From: CAXYVC01 sp964292295
GTDB taxonomy: Bacteria > Acidobacteriota > Holophagae > Holophagales > Holophagaceae
Assembly: GCA_964292295.1 (NCBI GenBank)
Contig: CAXYVC010000015.1
Coordinates: forward strand, 1 to 39,099
Length of the DNA: 39,099 bases
Direction of reading: 5' to 3'
The notes under the pieces were generated by a model. That model was not told the origin of the DNA, did no database searches, and saw nothing but the letters and a program-made list of their open reading frames with translations. The translations under genes and the position numbers were made by a program. Positions 31,575 to 39,099 of the stretch are shown here, in pieces (positions within the stretch are counted from its first letter, which is position 1; the number at the start of each line of letters is the position of its first letter).

Positions 31575-32279
31575 ATGAAATACACCCGCATCCTCCTCAA
31601 GCTCTCCGGCGAGGCGCTCATGGGCGGCCAGCAGGGCGGCATCGACCCGGCCGTGGTCTCCATGGTGGCGGAGCAGGTGAAGGCGATCCGCGCCATGGGC
31701 GTGGAGGTGGGCCTGGTCATCGGCGGCGGGAACATCTTCCGCGGCCTGGCGGGTGCGGCCCGGGGCATGGACCGCGTGAGCGGGGACCACATGGGCATGC
31801 TGGCCACCATGATCAACGCCCTGGCCTTGCAGGACGGCCTGGAGCACGCGGGCGTGGAGACCCGGGTCATGAGCGGCATCGAGATGCCCAAGGTGGCCGA
31901 GAGCTACATCCGCCGCCGCGCCGTCCGCCACCTGGAGAAGGGCCGCGTGGTCATCTTCGGCGCCGGCACCGGCAACCCCTACTTCAGCACCGATACCGCC
32001 GCCGCCCTGCGCGCCAGCGAGATCAACGCCCAGGTGGTCATGAAGGCCACCAACGTCGATGGCGTCTACACCGCCGACCCCAAGAAGGACCCCGCCGCCA
32101 CCAAGTTCGACCGCATCAGCTTCCAGGAGGTGCTGCAGCGCCAGCTGAAGGTCATGGACGCCGCCGCCATCGCCCTGTGCATGGACAACAAGTTGCCCAT
32201 CCTGGTCTTCGACATGAACGTGCCGGGCAACCTGCTGAAGGCGGTCCAGGGCGAGGTGGTGGGCACCCTGGTGGGCTGA
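31575..32279 (+). CDS. pyrH: UMP kinase
   Basis: A 234-residue hexameric enzyme that phosphorylates UMP to UDP in pyrimidine nucleotide synthesis. Amino-acid-kinase fold motifs are LLKLSGEALMG at the start, VIGGGNIFRG near 48-57, GDHMGMLATMINALALQD, IFGAGTGNPYFSTDTAAALRA near 133-153, and KATNVDGVYTADP near 158-170. The length is normal. AGGGAG lies before the ATG at 31575. In many genomes pyrH is followed by frr; here it overlaps a FAD oxidase instead (TGATG). Confidence 0.97.
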   Translation: MKYTRILLKLSGEALMGGQQGGIDPAVVSMVAEQVKAIRAMGVEVGLVIGGGNIFRGLAGAARGMDRVSGDHMGMLATMINALALQDGLEHAGVETRVMSGIEMPKVAESYIRRRAVRHLEKGRVVIFGAGTGNPYFSTDTAAALRASEINAQVVMKATNVDGVYTADPKKDPAATKFDRISFQEVLQRQLKVMDAAAIALCMDNKLPILVFDMNVPGNLLKAVQGEVVGTLVG

Positions 32280-33616
32280 TGGACGCCCTGCGCCGCCTGC
32301 CCGAGGCCACCGTCCTCCTGGCGCCCGAGGCCCTCGAGGGCTACCGGCGGGACGAGTCTCACCTGGAGGGGCCCCGGCCCCTGGCGGTGGTGCGGCCCCG
32401 GGGGCCACGGGCCCTGCGGGAGCTGGTGCGTCTGGCGCGGGCCGAGGGCTTCGCCCTGGTGCCGCGCGGCACGGGCACGGGCAAGGCGGGAGGCTGCGTG
32501 CCCACGGCGCAGAGCGTGGTGGTGGAGCTCTCCGAGTGGCCGGGCGAGATCCGCGTGAGCCGCCCCGACGGGACCCTGAGCGCCCCGGCCAGCGCGCTGC
32601 TGCGGGACGTGAAGGCTGCCGCCGCCGCGGAGGGCCTCTTCTATCCGCCGGATCCCAACTCCTGGGACCAGTGTTCCTTCGGCGGCACCCTCGCCACCAA
32701 CGCGGGCGGTCCCAGCGCCTGCAAGTACGGCATGACCCGCCACTGGGTGCTGGCCCTGGACGCCCTGCTGGCCGACGGCGAGGTGCACCGCCTGGGCATC
32801 GACACGGTGAAGAACAACGCAGGGCCAAACCTCGCCCAGCTCCTGGTGGGCAGCGAAGGCATCTTCGGCCTGATCCTCGGCGCCACGGTGCGCGTGATCC
32901 CGAGCCCCGCCCAGCGCCTCACGCTGCTGCTGCCCGTGGAGGACTGGCACGGCCTGCTGGACCTGCCCGGGCGCCTCGTGGGGGCCGGCTTCCTGCCCGC
33001 CGCCTTCGAGTTCTGGGACGGGGCGGTGCTGGAGGAGCTGCGCCGCTTCGGCCCCGAGGAGGCCCGCCGCATGCCGGGCCGGGCCCTGGCCCTGCTGGAG
33101 TTCGACGACCCCGACTGCGCCTCGGAGGCCTTCCTGGAGCGTCTCCTGGAGCTGCTGGGGCCCCTGGCGTCGGAGCTCGTGAGCGCCACGGACGCCCGCC
33201 AGCGGGAGGCGCTCTGGGCGGTGCGGCGCATGACCAGCGTGGTGCTGAAGGAGCGCTACCCCCGGAAGGTGAGCGAGGACGTGGTGGTGCCCCGCTCCCG
33301 CATCCGCGCCTTTTTCGAGGGGGTCGCCGCGCAGGCGCTGCCCCTCGTGGCCTACGGCCACCTGGGCGACGGCAACCTGCACGTGAACCTCCTGGCCGCG
33401 GGGGAGACCGACCCCGCGGAGCTGCGCGCCCAGGTGGAGGCCCTCTTCCGCCTCTGCCGGAACCTGGGCGGCACCCTCACCGGCGAGCACGGCCTCGGCC
33501 TCGCCAAGCGCGAGCCCTTCCTGGCCCTGGCCGACCCCTTCCAGGTGGCGCTGCTCCGCGGCCTGAAGCACGCGATGGACCCGGACGGCCTCTTCAACCC
33601 CGGCAAGGTGATCTGA
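32279..33616 (+). CDS. FAD-linked oxidase, GlcD / D-lactate dehydrogenase type
   Basis: A 445-residue flavoprotein. The N-terminal FAD_binding_4 domain (about 30-215) has the PRGTGTGKAGG pocket and PPDPNSWDQCSFGGTLATNAGGPSACKYG, the usual PDP.S...sTiGGnvatNAGG block. The C-terminal FAD-oxidase_C domain (about 220-445) has the metal-site-like YGHLGDGNLHVN and GEHGLGLAKR. It oxidises a 2-hydroxy acid such as glycolate, D-lactate or D-2-hydroxyglutarate; which one is not readable. The ATG shares one base with the pyrH stop, so the two are coupled even though their functions are unrelated. No GlcE or GlcF partner is adjacent. Confidence 0.9.
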   Translation: MDALRRLPEATVLLAPEALEGYRRDESHLEGPRPLAVVRPRGPRALRELVRLARAEGFALVPRGTGTGKAGGCVPTAQSVVVELSEWPGEIRVSRPDGTLSAPASALLRDVKAAAAAEGLFYPPDPNSWDQCSFGGTLATNAGGPSACKYGMTRHWVLALDALLADGEVHRLGIDTVKNNAGPNLAQLLVGSEGIFGLILGATVRVIPSPAQRLTLLLPVEDWHGLLDLPGRLVGAGFLPAAFEFWDGAVLEELRRFGPEEARRMPGRALALLEFDDPDCASEAFLERLLELLGPLASELVSATDARQREALWAVRRMTSVVLKERYPRKVSEDVVVPRSRIRAFFEGVAAQALPLVAYGHLGDGNLHVNLLAAGETDPAELRAQVEALFRLCRNLGGTLTGEHGLGLAKREPFLALADPFQVALLRGLKHAMDPDGLFNPGKVI

Positions 33617-33653
33617 CCTGCCCCTTCCGGCTCCGCGCCGCGTTCCGGTGACC

Positions 33654-35294
33654 ATGCGCCACCTGACCCTGCTTCTGGTCCTCAGCCTGCCCTTGGCCCT
33701 TCCCGCGGCACCCCCCCGCCGGGGCCGCAAGGCGCCCACCCCGGTCGCCAAGCCCGCCGCCCTTTCTGTGCCACCCGCCGCCTTCGCCCCGGGCGAGCTG
33801 GCAGAGACGGGCGGTCGCGCCCTGGCCATCGGCGCGCCCCTGGAGAGCCACCAGGACGGCCAGGCGGTGGCCTTTCCGGACGGCCGGGTGCTCCTGGTGG
33901 GGGGCGGGGCGAAGCCGGGCACCGAGTGGTTCGATCCGGCCTCCCGCGGCTTCCGCGCCGGCCCTGGGCTGGGCCGCGTCCGCAACGGCCTTGCCGCCCT
34001 GCGCCTGAAGGACGGCGGCGTGCTGGTGCTGGGAGGCACCGAGGCGCCCGCGCCCGCAGAGTGGTTGGCGCCAGGGGCCGCCCGTTTCCAGGCCCTGCCC
34101 GGGAAGGCCCTTTTCGGGCTCAGTTGCGCCGCCCTGGAACTGTCGGACGGCCGGGCCCTGCTCGTGGATGGCGCCAGCGGCAAGAGCTGGCTGTGGGACG
34201 GCAGGGAGCTCGCCTCCGCAGGCAGCCTGGCGCGGCCGCGCCTGCTCTTCCGCGCCACGCTGCTGGCGGACGGCCGGGTGGTGGTGAGCGGGGGCCTGCC
34301 CGCCGAGGCGCCCGCGCCCCGTCGCACCGCGGGCTGGCGCGGCCGCGTCGCCCCCAAGGCCGAGGCGCCGGATCCCCGGCTGCCCGCGGAGCGCGTCGAT
34401 CCGAAGATGGGCCGCTGGAGCACCCTGAAAGCCACCCTGGTGCCCCGGGCCCGCCATCAGGCCACCGCGCTGCCGGACGGCCGCGTGCTCCTGTGGGGCG
34501 GCTGCGGGGCGGACGCCCAGGCGGTGGTGCCCGAGCTGGAGCTCCTCGACGCGGCTACCGGCACGGCCACGCAGGTCGGCCACCTGGCGCCGGAGCTGGG
34601 CGCCCTTCCGGGCCTGACGGAGGACGGCGCGGGCCTGCTGCTCCTGGCGGAGCGCGGGCGGGCGCTGCTGCGCGTGGCCTCCCCCGCCGCCCTTCCCGGC
34701 GCCCTGCAGGCGCCTTTGCGCCTGCCCGTGGCGGCCCGCCTCTCCAACGCCTACCTGGAACCGTCCCTGCTGGCCGCGGGTTCCCGCACCCTCGTGCTGG
34801 GCGCCCCCGCGGGCGGCCTCTCCCTGGAGCGCTGGAACCCCCTGGGCGGCGGCGGGGCCCACCTGGGCTTCCTGCGGCCGGGCACCGAGGCGCTCCTGCT
34901 CCTGGCGGACAAGCGCATCGTGGCGGTGGGTGCGGTGGTGGACCTGCTGGATCCGAAGAGCGGGCAGCTGCGTCCCCTGGGCTGGCGGGAGGACCTGGAG
35001 GCCCTGCTGAAGAAGGCCGTGAAGCCGCTGCCGCTTCCCCAGAATGCCGCGCCTGTGGCGGAGCCCCGCAGCGGGCACCTGCTGGTGGCCCTGGACCGGA
35101 ACCGCGTGGCGGTGCTGGGCGGCGCTCCGGCGCAGGGCGCGCCGGACGGCTTCCTGGGCCTCTGGGACCTGAAGCGCCGCACGGTGGCGCCCGCGGGCGC
35201 CCTCAACACGCGGCGCGTCTTCGGGGAACGCCCGGGCGGGGCGCTGCGCGCCCCCGACGGCAGCCTGCTGGTCTGGGGCGGCGCGAAGGAATAG
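33654..35294 (+). CDS. Exported beta-propeller (Kelch-like repeat) protein
   Basis: A 546-residue protein with a Sec signal peptide (MRHLTLLLVLSLPLALPAAP) and a Pro/Arg-rich linker, then repeated motifs of the form DGRVLLVGGG, DGGVLVLGGT, DGRALLVDGA, DGRVVVSGGL, DGRVLLWGGC and DGSLLVWGGA, spaced about 50-90 residues apart. This DGR-hydrophobic-GG unit is typical of Kelch/galactose-oxidase-type propeller blades. I see at least six units and no catalytic site. The ATG at 33654 is preferred to a GTG two codons earlier by signal-peptide shape; the RBS is poor. Secreted or periplasmic, function unknown. It lies 37 bases after the FAD oxidase and may be cotranscribed. Confidence 0.72.
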   Translation: MRHLTLLLVLSLPLALPAAPPRRGRKAPTPVAKPAALSVPPAAFAPGELAETGGRALAIGAPLESHQDGQAVAFPDGRVLLVGGGAKPGTEWFDPASRGFRAGPGLGRVRNGLAALRLKDGGVLVLGGTEAPAPAEWLAPGAARFQALPGKALFGLSCAALELSDGRALLVDGASGKSWLWDGRELASAGSLARPRLLFRATLLADGRVVVSGGLPAEAPAPRRTAGWRGRVAPKAEAPDPRLPAERVDPKMGRWSTLKATLVPRARHQATALPDGRVLLWGGCGADAQAVVPELELLDAATGTATQVGHLAPELGALPGLTEDGAGLLLLAERGRALLRVASPAALPGALQAPLRLPVAARLSNAYLEPSLLAAGSRTLVLGAPAGGLSLERWNPLGGGGAHLGFLRPGTEALLLLADKRIVAVGAVVDLLDPKSGQLRPLGWREDLEALLKKAVKPLPLPQNAAPVAEPRSGHLLVALDRNRVAVLGGAPAQGAPDGFLGLWDLKRRTVAPAGALNTRRVFGERPGGALRAPDGSLLVWGGAKE

Positions 35295-35328
35295 GCCGCC
35301 CTGGCATCATGGAGGCCTGGAGCCTTCC

Positions 35329-35976
35329 ATGACGCTGATCCTCGGACACCGCGGCCTTTCGGCCTCCCACCTCGAAAACTCCCTGGAGGCCTTCCGCGCC
35401 GCGCTGGAGGCGGGCATGGACGGCTTCGAGGTGGACGTGCAGCCCACGCTGGACGGGGTCTGCGTGGCCCTCCACGACGCGGACCTGGCCCGCACCGCCC
35501 GGGAGGGCGGGATCCTGCGCCGCCTGAAGAGCACGGCCCTGCCGCCGCTGCAGAACGGCGAGCCCCTGCCGCGCCTCTCCGAACTGCTGGAGCTCCCGGC
35601 GAAGCTCGTGAACGTGGAGCTGAAGGGCGAGCCCGGCTGGAAGCAGGCCCTGGCCGCGGTGGAGGCCGCGGGCGCCCTTTCCCGTGTGCTCTTCAGCAGC
35701 TTCGAACCCAGCGAGGTGCTGCAGCTCTGGGCCGAGTGCCCCGAGGCGCGCTGCGGCTTCCTGTGGGAGGCGGGCGAGGCCATGGAGCTCACCGAGGAGG
35801 AGCTGGCCGATCTGCCCGAGGCGCTGATGCTGCACGTGCCCCTGCGCGCGGTGCAGGAGCGCCCTGCCTTCTGGAAGCCCTACGCGAAGCGGCTGGTGCT
35901 CTGGGAGATGGCGCGCCCGGAGGAGGCGAAGGACCTGGGCTTCGCCCCGGCCGCCCTCATCGTGGACGGGCTGTAG
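35329..35976 (+). CDS. Glycerophosphodiester phosphodiesterase (GlpQ/UgpQ type)
   Basis: A 215-residue cytoplasmic GDPD-family enzyme that hydrolyses glycerophosphodiesters to glycerol-3-phosphate and an alcohol. Catalytic residues are present: His7-Arg8-Gly9, Glu16 (SHLENS, normally PENT), Glu34 and Asp36 in GFEVDVQPTLDG, and His49 in ALHD. There is no signal peptide, which favours the UgpQ type. It is shorter than average (about 240), and the usual C-terminal WTVN motif is replaced by LVLWEMARPEE. GGAG lies 7 bases before the ATG. The 3' end overlaps the convergent transporter by 20 bases. Confidence 0.88.
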   Translation: MTLILGHRGLSASHLENSLEAFRAALEAGMDGFEVDVQPTLDGVCVALHDADLARTAREGGILRRLKSTALPPLQNGEPLPRLSELLELPAKLVNVELKGEPGWKQALAAVEAAGALSRVLFSSFEPSEVLQLWAECPEARCGFLWEAGEAMELTEEELADLPEALMLHVPLRAVQERPAFWKPYAKRLVLWEMARPEEAKDLGFAPAALIVDGL

Positions 35977-37249
35977 CGGCCTCGCCCCGCCGCACCCGCC
36001 GCCCCAGGAGCCCCGCGCCGCCCAGCCAGGCGGCCGAGAGGGCTGCGGCGGGGCCGCCCAGGGGGATGGACAGCCCGCCCAGAAGGGGCGTGAGCCAGAT
36101 GCCCAGCAGGTCGCCCGAGCGGTAGACGAAGGTGTCGATGAAGCTCTTGGCCTTGTACTTCACGTCCGGCGCCAGGGGGATGTAGAGCATCTCCCGCACG
36201 GGGCGGTCCACGGCGTAGTGCAGGCCGCGCCGGGCCACCTGGAAGGCCGCCAGCACCGCGAAGCAGGGCCAGAGGGCCAGGGCCGCGAAGCCCACCAGGG
36301 TCACCAGGGGCAGGATGGCCAGGGCCGCTGGGATTCCCACGGCCCGCACGAGGCGGTGGGTGAAGAAGAGCTGGGCGCCAAGGGTGAGCAGGTTGACGAG
36401 CAGGTCGATGCGGGCGAAGGCCGCCGTGCGCAGGGCCCGGTCCGCGAAGGCATGCTCCACCACGCGCCCCTGGAGCACGTACAGGAAGGTGCTGGTGAGG
36501 CTGAAGAGCAGGATGTAGAGGGCGATGAGGCGCAGGAGGCCCGAGCGCCGCACCAGGGCCAAGCCCTCCAGGGCGCCGGGGCCGGGCTCCCGGCCGGGCT
36601 CGGCCTTCCCGCCGATCTCGGAGCGGCGGAGCAGGAAGCGCACGCAGGCCACCGCGGTCTCCAGCACCAGCGCCGCGAGGAGGAAGAGCCAGAGGGGATC
36701 CGGGTGCAGGCTGCGGGAGAGGGCTTCCGCGAGGGCCGAGCCCGCCAGGGCGCCCAGGGTGCCGCCGATGGCCACGAGGCCGAAGAGGCGCGCGCCCTGC
36801 TCCGCGTCGAAGAGGTCCCCCAGGAAGGCCCAGAAGACGGACACCACGAAGAGGTTGAAGACGCTCAGCCACACGTAGAAGACGTAGCCCAGGGCGTGGC
36901 CCCCGTGGCCGGGCAGGAGGGCGTAGAGGGCGGCAAAGAGCAGCAGGCAGGCGGCAAAGACGTGGTACGTGCCCGGGATGAAGCGTCGGCGGGGGAAGCG
37001 GGCCACCAGCGCCGCGTAGAGCGGGTTGGCCAGCAGCATCAGCAGCAGGGTCCCGGTCCAGATCCAGGGCAGCTTGTCCGCGCCCTTGGCGATGCCGAAG
37101 GCCTCCCGCAGGGGGCGCAGCAGGTAGTAGCTCATGAGGAGCAGGAAGAAGTAGCCCGCGGCGCCCAGGACCAGCGGCCCCTCGCCGGGCCGGACGGGGA
37201 TCAGGCGCGCCAGGGGCGAGCGGTGAGGGGACGGGGACGAAGGGGCCAT
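35957..37249 (-). CDS. MFS-type transporter related to TLC/NTP-NDP exchange carriers
   Basis: A 430-residue inner-membrane protein with about 12 helices. The first part, LLLMSYYLLRPLREAFGIAKGADKLPWIWTGT, followed by FPRRRFIPGTYHVFA and VWLSVFNLFVVSVFWAFLGDLFD and EQGARLFGLVAIGGTLGA, matches what I recall of the bacterial NTP/NDP-exchange-like MFS proteins (ATP/ADP carrier relatives). Whether it moves nucleotides is unknown; free-living bacteria carry such genes without proven function. The ATG at 37249 follows AAGGTG. It diverges from the Tat-exported SDR gene and ends convergently with the phosphodiesterase. Confidence 0.78.
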   Translation of the reverse strand: MAPSSPSPHRSPLARLIPVRPGEGPLVLGAAGYFFLLLMSYYLLRPLREAFGIAKGADKLPWIWTGTLLLMLLANPLYAALVARFPRRRFIPGTYHVFAACLLLFAALYALLPGHGGHALGYVFYVWLSVFNLFVVSVFWAFLGDLFDAEQGARLFGLVAIGGTLGALAGSALAEALSRSLHPDPLWLFLLAALVLETAVACVRFLLRRSEIGGKAEPGREPGPGALEGLALVRRSGLLRLIALYILLFSLTSTFLYVLQGRVVEHAFADRALRTAAFARIDLLVNLLTLGAQLFFTHRLVRAVGIPAALAILPLVTLVGFAALALWPCFAVLAAFQVARRGLHYAVDRPVREMLYIPLAPDVKYKAKSFIDTFVYRSGDLLGIWLTPLLGGLSIPLGGPAAALSAAWLGGAGLLGRRVRRGEAATARPR

Positions 37250-37258
37250 GGCTGCACC

Positions 37259-37286
37259 TTGAAGGCGGGGGAACTGCATACATAAT
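37259..37286 (+). promoter_or_regulatory. Candidate sigma-70 promoter for the Tat-exported SDR gene
   Basis: TTGAAG (37259-37264, 4 of 6), a 16-base spacer, and CATAAT (37281-37286, 5 of 6) in the short divergent region, one of the few AT-rich spots in this window. Transcription would start near 37293 and leave a leader of about 48 bases before the ATG at 37341. Confidence 0.45.
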
Positions 37287-37340
37287 CTTGCGAGGCCAGC
37301 AACACGCCGCCGAGTCCATTCACCCCTCCAGGAGGCCCCC

Positions 37341-38462
37341 ATGCCCCTCGACCGCCGCACCTTCCTGAAGCTCGCCGGCGCCTCCGCCGCGGCGGCCTCC
37401 CTGCCGAAGGCGCTGGCCGCGGCCGAGCGGGGGGCGAAGCCCCTGCGCATCCTGGTGCTGGGCGGCACGGGCTTCCTGGGGCCCTCCACGATCGAAGTCG
37501 CCCTGGCGCGGGGCCACCAGGTGGCCATGTTCAACCGCGGCCGGACGCGTCCGGACCTCCTGCCCGGCGTGACCCGCCTCCAGGGGGACCGCGATCCCCG
37601 CAAGGGCGAGGGGCTGAAGGCCCTCGCCCAGGGCGAGTGGGACGTGGTCATCGACAACAGCGCCTACTATCCGCGCCTGGTGAAGGCCAGCGCCGAGCTG
37701 CTGGCGCCGCGGTGCAAGCACTACATCCTCATCAGCTCCATCAGCGCCTACCGGGAGCCGAACCCCCTCCACGGGGACGAGACGGCACCCCTGGCCACCA
37801 TGCCCGATCCCACCGCCGAGACCATGGGGCCCAACTACGCCTGGTACGGCGCCCTGAAGGCCCTCTGCGAGCGCGCGGCCGAGGCGGCCATGCCCGGCCG
37901 GGTCACCATCGTGCGGCCCGGCTACATCGTGGGGCCCGACGATCCCACGGGGCGCTTCACCTACTGGCCCGTGCGCTTCGCCAAGGGGGGCGAGGTCGCC
38001 GTGCCCGGGAGCCCGGAGGACCCCCTGCAGCTCATCGACGTGCGCGACCTGGGTGCCTGGCTGGTGCGCCTGGCGGAGCGCGGGAAGCCCGGCACCTTCA
38101 ACGCCTGCGGTCCCGCAGAGCGCCTAGCCTGGGGCCGCGTGGTGAAGGCCTGCCAGCGCTCCGGGGCGGCGGACGCCCGCCCGGTGTGGATTCCCGCCGC
38201 CTTCCTGGAGAAGCAGGAGGGCCTGGAATTCCCCATCTGGGCCCCCGGCTACGGCTATACCGCTGGCTTCCACCGCTGGTCCAACGCCCGCGCCCTCCAG
38301 GCGGGCCTGCGCTGCCGCCCCGTGGAGCAGACCGTGAAGGACACCCTGGCCTGGTTCCGCACCCAGGAGAAGCTCGAGAAGGGGCGCAGCCGCCTGGCGG
38401 GGCCCTCGGCGGAGGCCGAGGCCAAGCTCCTCGCCGCCTGGAAGGCCGCCCAGGCGCGGTAG
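37341..38462 (+). CDS. NAD(P)-dependent epimerase/dehydratase-like SDR with Tat signal
   Basis: A 373-residue extended short-chain dehydrogenase. The N-terminus DRRTFLKLAGASAAAAS is a classic twin-arginine signal (Arg5-Arg6), with a likely cleavage site after ALA near residue 27. The Rossmann motif GGTGFLG is at 41-47, and the catalytic pair is Tyr169 and Lys173 (YGALK). A Ser in ISSISAY completes the triad. Tat export would suit a protein folded around its dinucleotide in the cytoplasm. The substrate is probably a nucleotide sugar or similar, not readable. AGGAGG lies 4 bases before the ATG. It is followed by the hairpin region before argF. Confidence 0.85.
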   Translation: MPLDRRTFLKLAGASAAAASLPKALAAAERGAKPLRILVLGGTGFLGPSTIEVALARGHQVAMFNRGRTRPDLLPGVTRLQGDRDPRKGEGLKALAQGEWDVVIDNSAYYPRLVKASAELLAPRCKHYILISSISAYREPNPLHGDETAPLATMPDPTAETMGPNYAWYGALKALCERAAEAAMPGRVTIVRPGYIVGPDDPTGRFTYWPVRFAKGGEVAVPGSPEDPLQLIDVRDLGAWLVRLAERGKPGTFNACGPAERLAWGRVVKACQRSGAADARPVWIPAAFLEKQEGLEFPIWAPGYGYTAGFHRWSNARALQAGLRCRPVEQTVKDTLAWFRTQEKLEKGRSRLAGPSAEAEAKLLAAWKAAQAR

Positions 38463-38483
38463 CGGCCCCTGGACCTCGACGCC

Positions 38484-38518
38484 CCGCCCGTGGTGAAATC
38501 TTTTTTTCACCCGGGCGG
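38484..38518. other. Long hairpin with T-rich loop between SDR and argF
   Basis: CCGCCCG (38484-38490), a single bulged T, GGTGAAA (38492-38498), loop TCTTTT, TTTCACC (38505-38511), CGGGCGG (38512-38518): fourteen pairs with one bulge. The T-run is in the loop and inner stem, not after the stem, so this is not a standard intrinsic terminator. The 118-base region 38463-38580 contains no gene; this hairpin is its main content. Confidence 0.65.
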
Positions 38519-38580
38519 AGGGTTGCGCGCGTCCCCTCCCCAGCTGGGTTGTCCCAATGATGCCGACGGAGGATTCCCCC

Positions 38581-39099
38581 ATGGCCGTCAACCTCAAGGG
38601 TCGCAGCTTCCTTACCCTCATGGACTTCACCCCCGCCGAGGTCCGCTACCTGCTGGACCTCAGCCACGACCTGAAGGCCAAGAAGCGGATGGGCCTGACC
38701 GGCGACCTGCTCAAGGGCAAGAACGTCGTGCTGCTCTTCGAGAAGGCCTCCACCCGCACCCGCTGCGCCTTCGAGTGCGGCGCCGCCGAGGAGGGCGCCC
38801 ACGTGACCTTCCTGGACTCCGCCTCCTCCCAGATGGGCAAGAAGGAGAGCCTCGAGGACAGCGCCAAGGTGCTGGGCCGCTTCTACGACGGCATCGAGTA
38901 CCGCGGCTTCAAGCAGGAAGTGGTCGAGCTGCTGGCCAAGCACGCCGGCGTGCCCGTGTGGAACGGCCTCACCGACGTGGACCACCCGACCCAGATCCTG
39001 GCCGACTTCCTCACCGTCGAGGAGCACTGCGCCAAGCCCCTCAGCAAGGTGAAGCTCGTCTTCTGCGGCGACATCCGCAACAACATGAGCTACGCCCTG
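38581..39099 (+). CDS. argF: Ornithine carbamoyltransferase, 3' end cut by window
   Basis: The first 173 codons of an enzyme that joins ornithine and carbamoyl phosphate to citrulline in arginine synthesis; the catabolic ArcB reaction is the reverse. The carbamoyl-phosphate loop STRT is at 57-60 (EKASTRTR), and the HPTQ motif is at 135-138. LLDFTP-like MDFTPAEVRYLLDL, SSQMGKKESLEDSAKVLGR and YRGFKQE are also standard for the E. coli-type and ArcB-type long OTCases. The active-site Cys and SMGE ornithine loop lie beyond the window. GGAGG is 7 bases before the ATG. It could be argF or arcB; the synthetic role is assumed. Confidence 0.94.
   Translation, partial: MAVNLKGRSFLTLMDFTPAEVRYLLDLSHDLKAKKRMGLTGDLLKGKNVVLLFEKASTRTRCAFECGAAEEGAHVTFLDSASSQMGKKESLEDSAKVLGRFYDGIEYRGFKQEVVELLAKHAGVPVWNGLTDVDHPTQILADFLTVEEHCAKPLSKVKLVFCGDIRNNMSYAL

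Noticed and set aside
1..39099. Mobile element, prophage or genomic island
   Set aside because: No transposase, integrase, tRNA-linked direct repeats or shift in base composition was visible; gene style is uniform across the window.

Overview
The window looks like an ordinary chromosomal segment of a GC-rich Gram-negative bacterium. It has lipoprotein and Sec/Tat signal peptides, type II secretion or pilus genes, very even GC-rich codon use, and many GTG starts joined by 4-base or shorter overlaps. The gene content (an 11-gene complex I operon without nuoEFG, F0 genes separated from F1, PilR- and GspE-type genes) suggests Acidobacteriota, possibly the Holophaga/Geothrix group. That assignment is inference, not a database result. 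I saw no insertion sequence, prophage, CRISPR array, tRNA or rRNA. No gene-free stretch exceeds about 180 bases.

Left part (1-7438): a lipoprotein cut by the window edge; a minus-strand operon for a reduced peptide-type ABC importer (binding protein, two short permeases, no ATPase) ending in a BCP-type peroxiredoxin; a half-exporter ABC protein whose catalytic glutamate is replaced by Asp; and a GspE/PilB assembly ATPase.

Energy block (7439-20305): a candidate sigma-70 promoter drives nuoA-B-C-D-H-I-J-K-L-M-N, closed by a strong UUCG-loop hairpin. It is followed at once by atpZ, atpI, atpB and atpE, the membrane part of F-type ATP synthase, closed by a classical terminator. NuoEFG, the b subunit and all of F1 must lie elsewhere or be absent. 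NuoC has a charged N-terminal extension and NuoL a His-rich loop.

Signalling and envelope block (20335-29685): a protein with RelA/SpoT-like motifs, a STAS antagonist and a response-regulator/PP2C phosphatase form a partner-switch operon. Minus-strand genes follow: DMT transporter, DUF1573 protein, a LicC-like nucleotidyltransferase, a LicD-like phosphotransferase and a TagB/TarF-like phosphotransferase. The last three suggest phosphodiester decoration of a surface glycan. A PilR-type sigma-54 activator then precedes a GspG-like pseudopilin that has a near-match to a sigma-54 promoter.

Right part (29682-39099): yceD-rpmF-plsX (rRNA/ribosome/phospholipid operon) with a terminator, pyrH overlapping a GlcD-type FAD oxidase, a beta-propeller-like secreted protein, a GlpQ-type phosphodiesterase, a TLC/NTP-exchange-like transporter, a Tat-exported SDR, and the 5' part of ornithine carbamoyltransferase behind an unusual T-looped hairpin.
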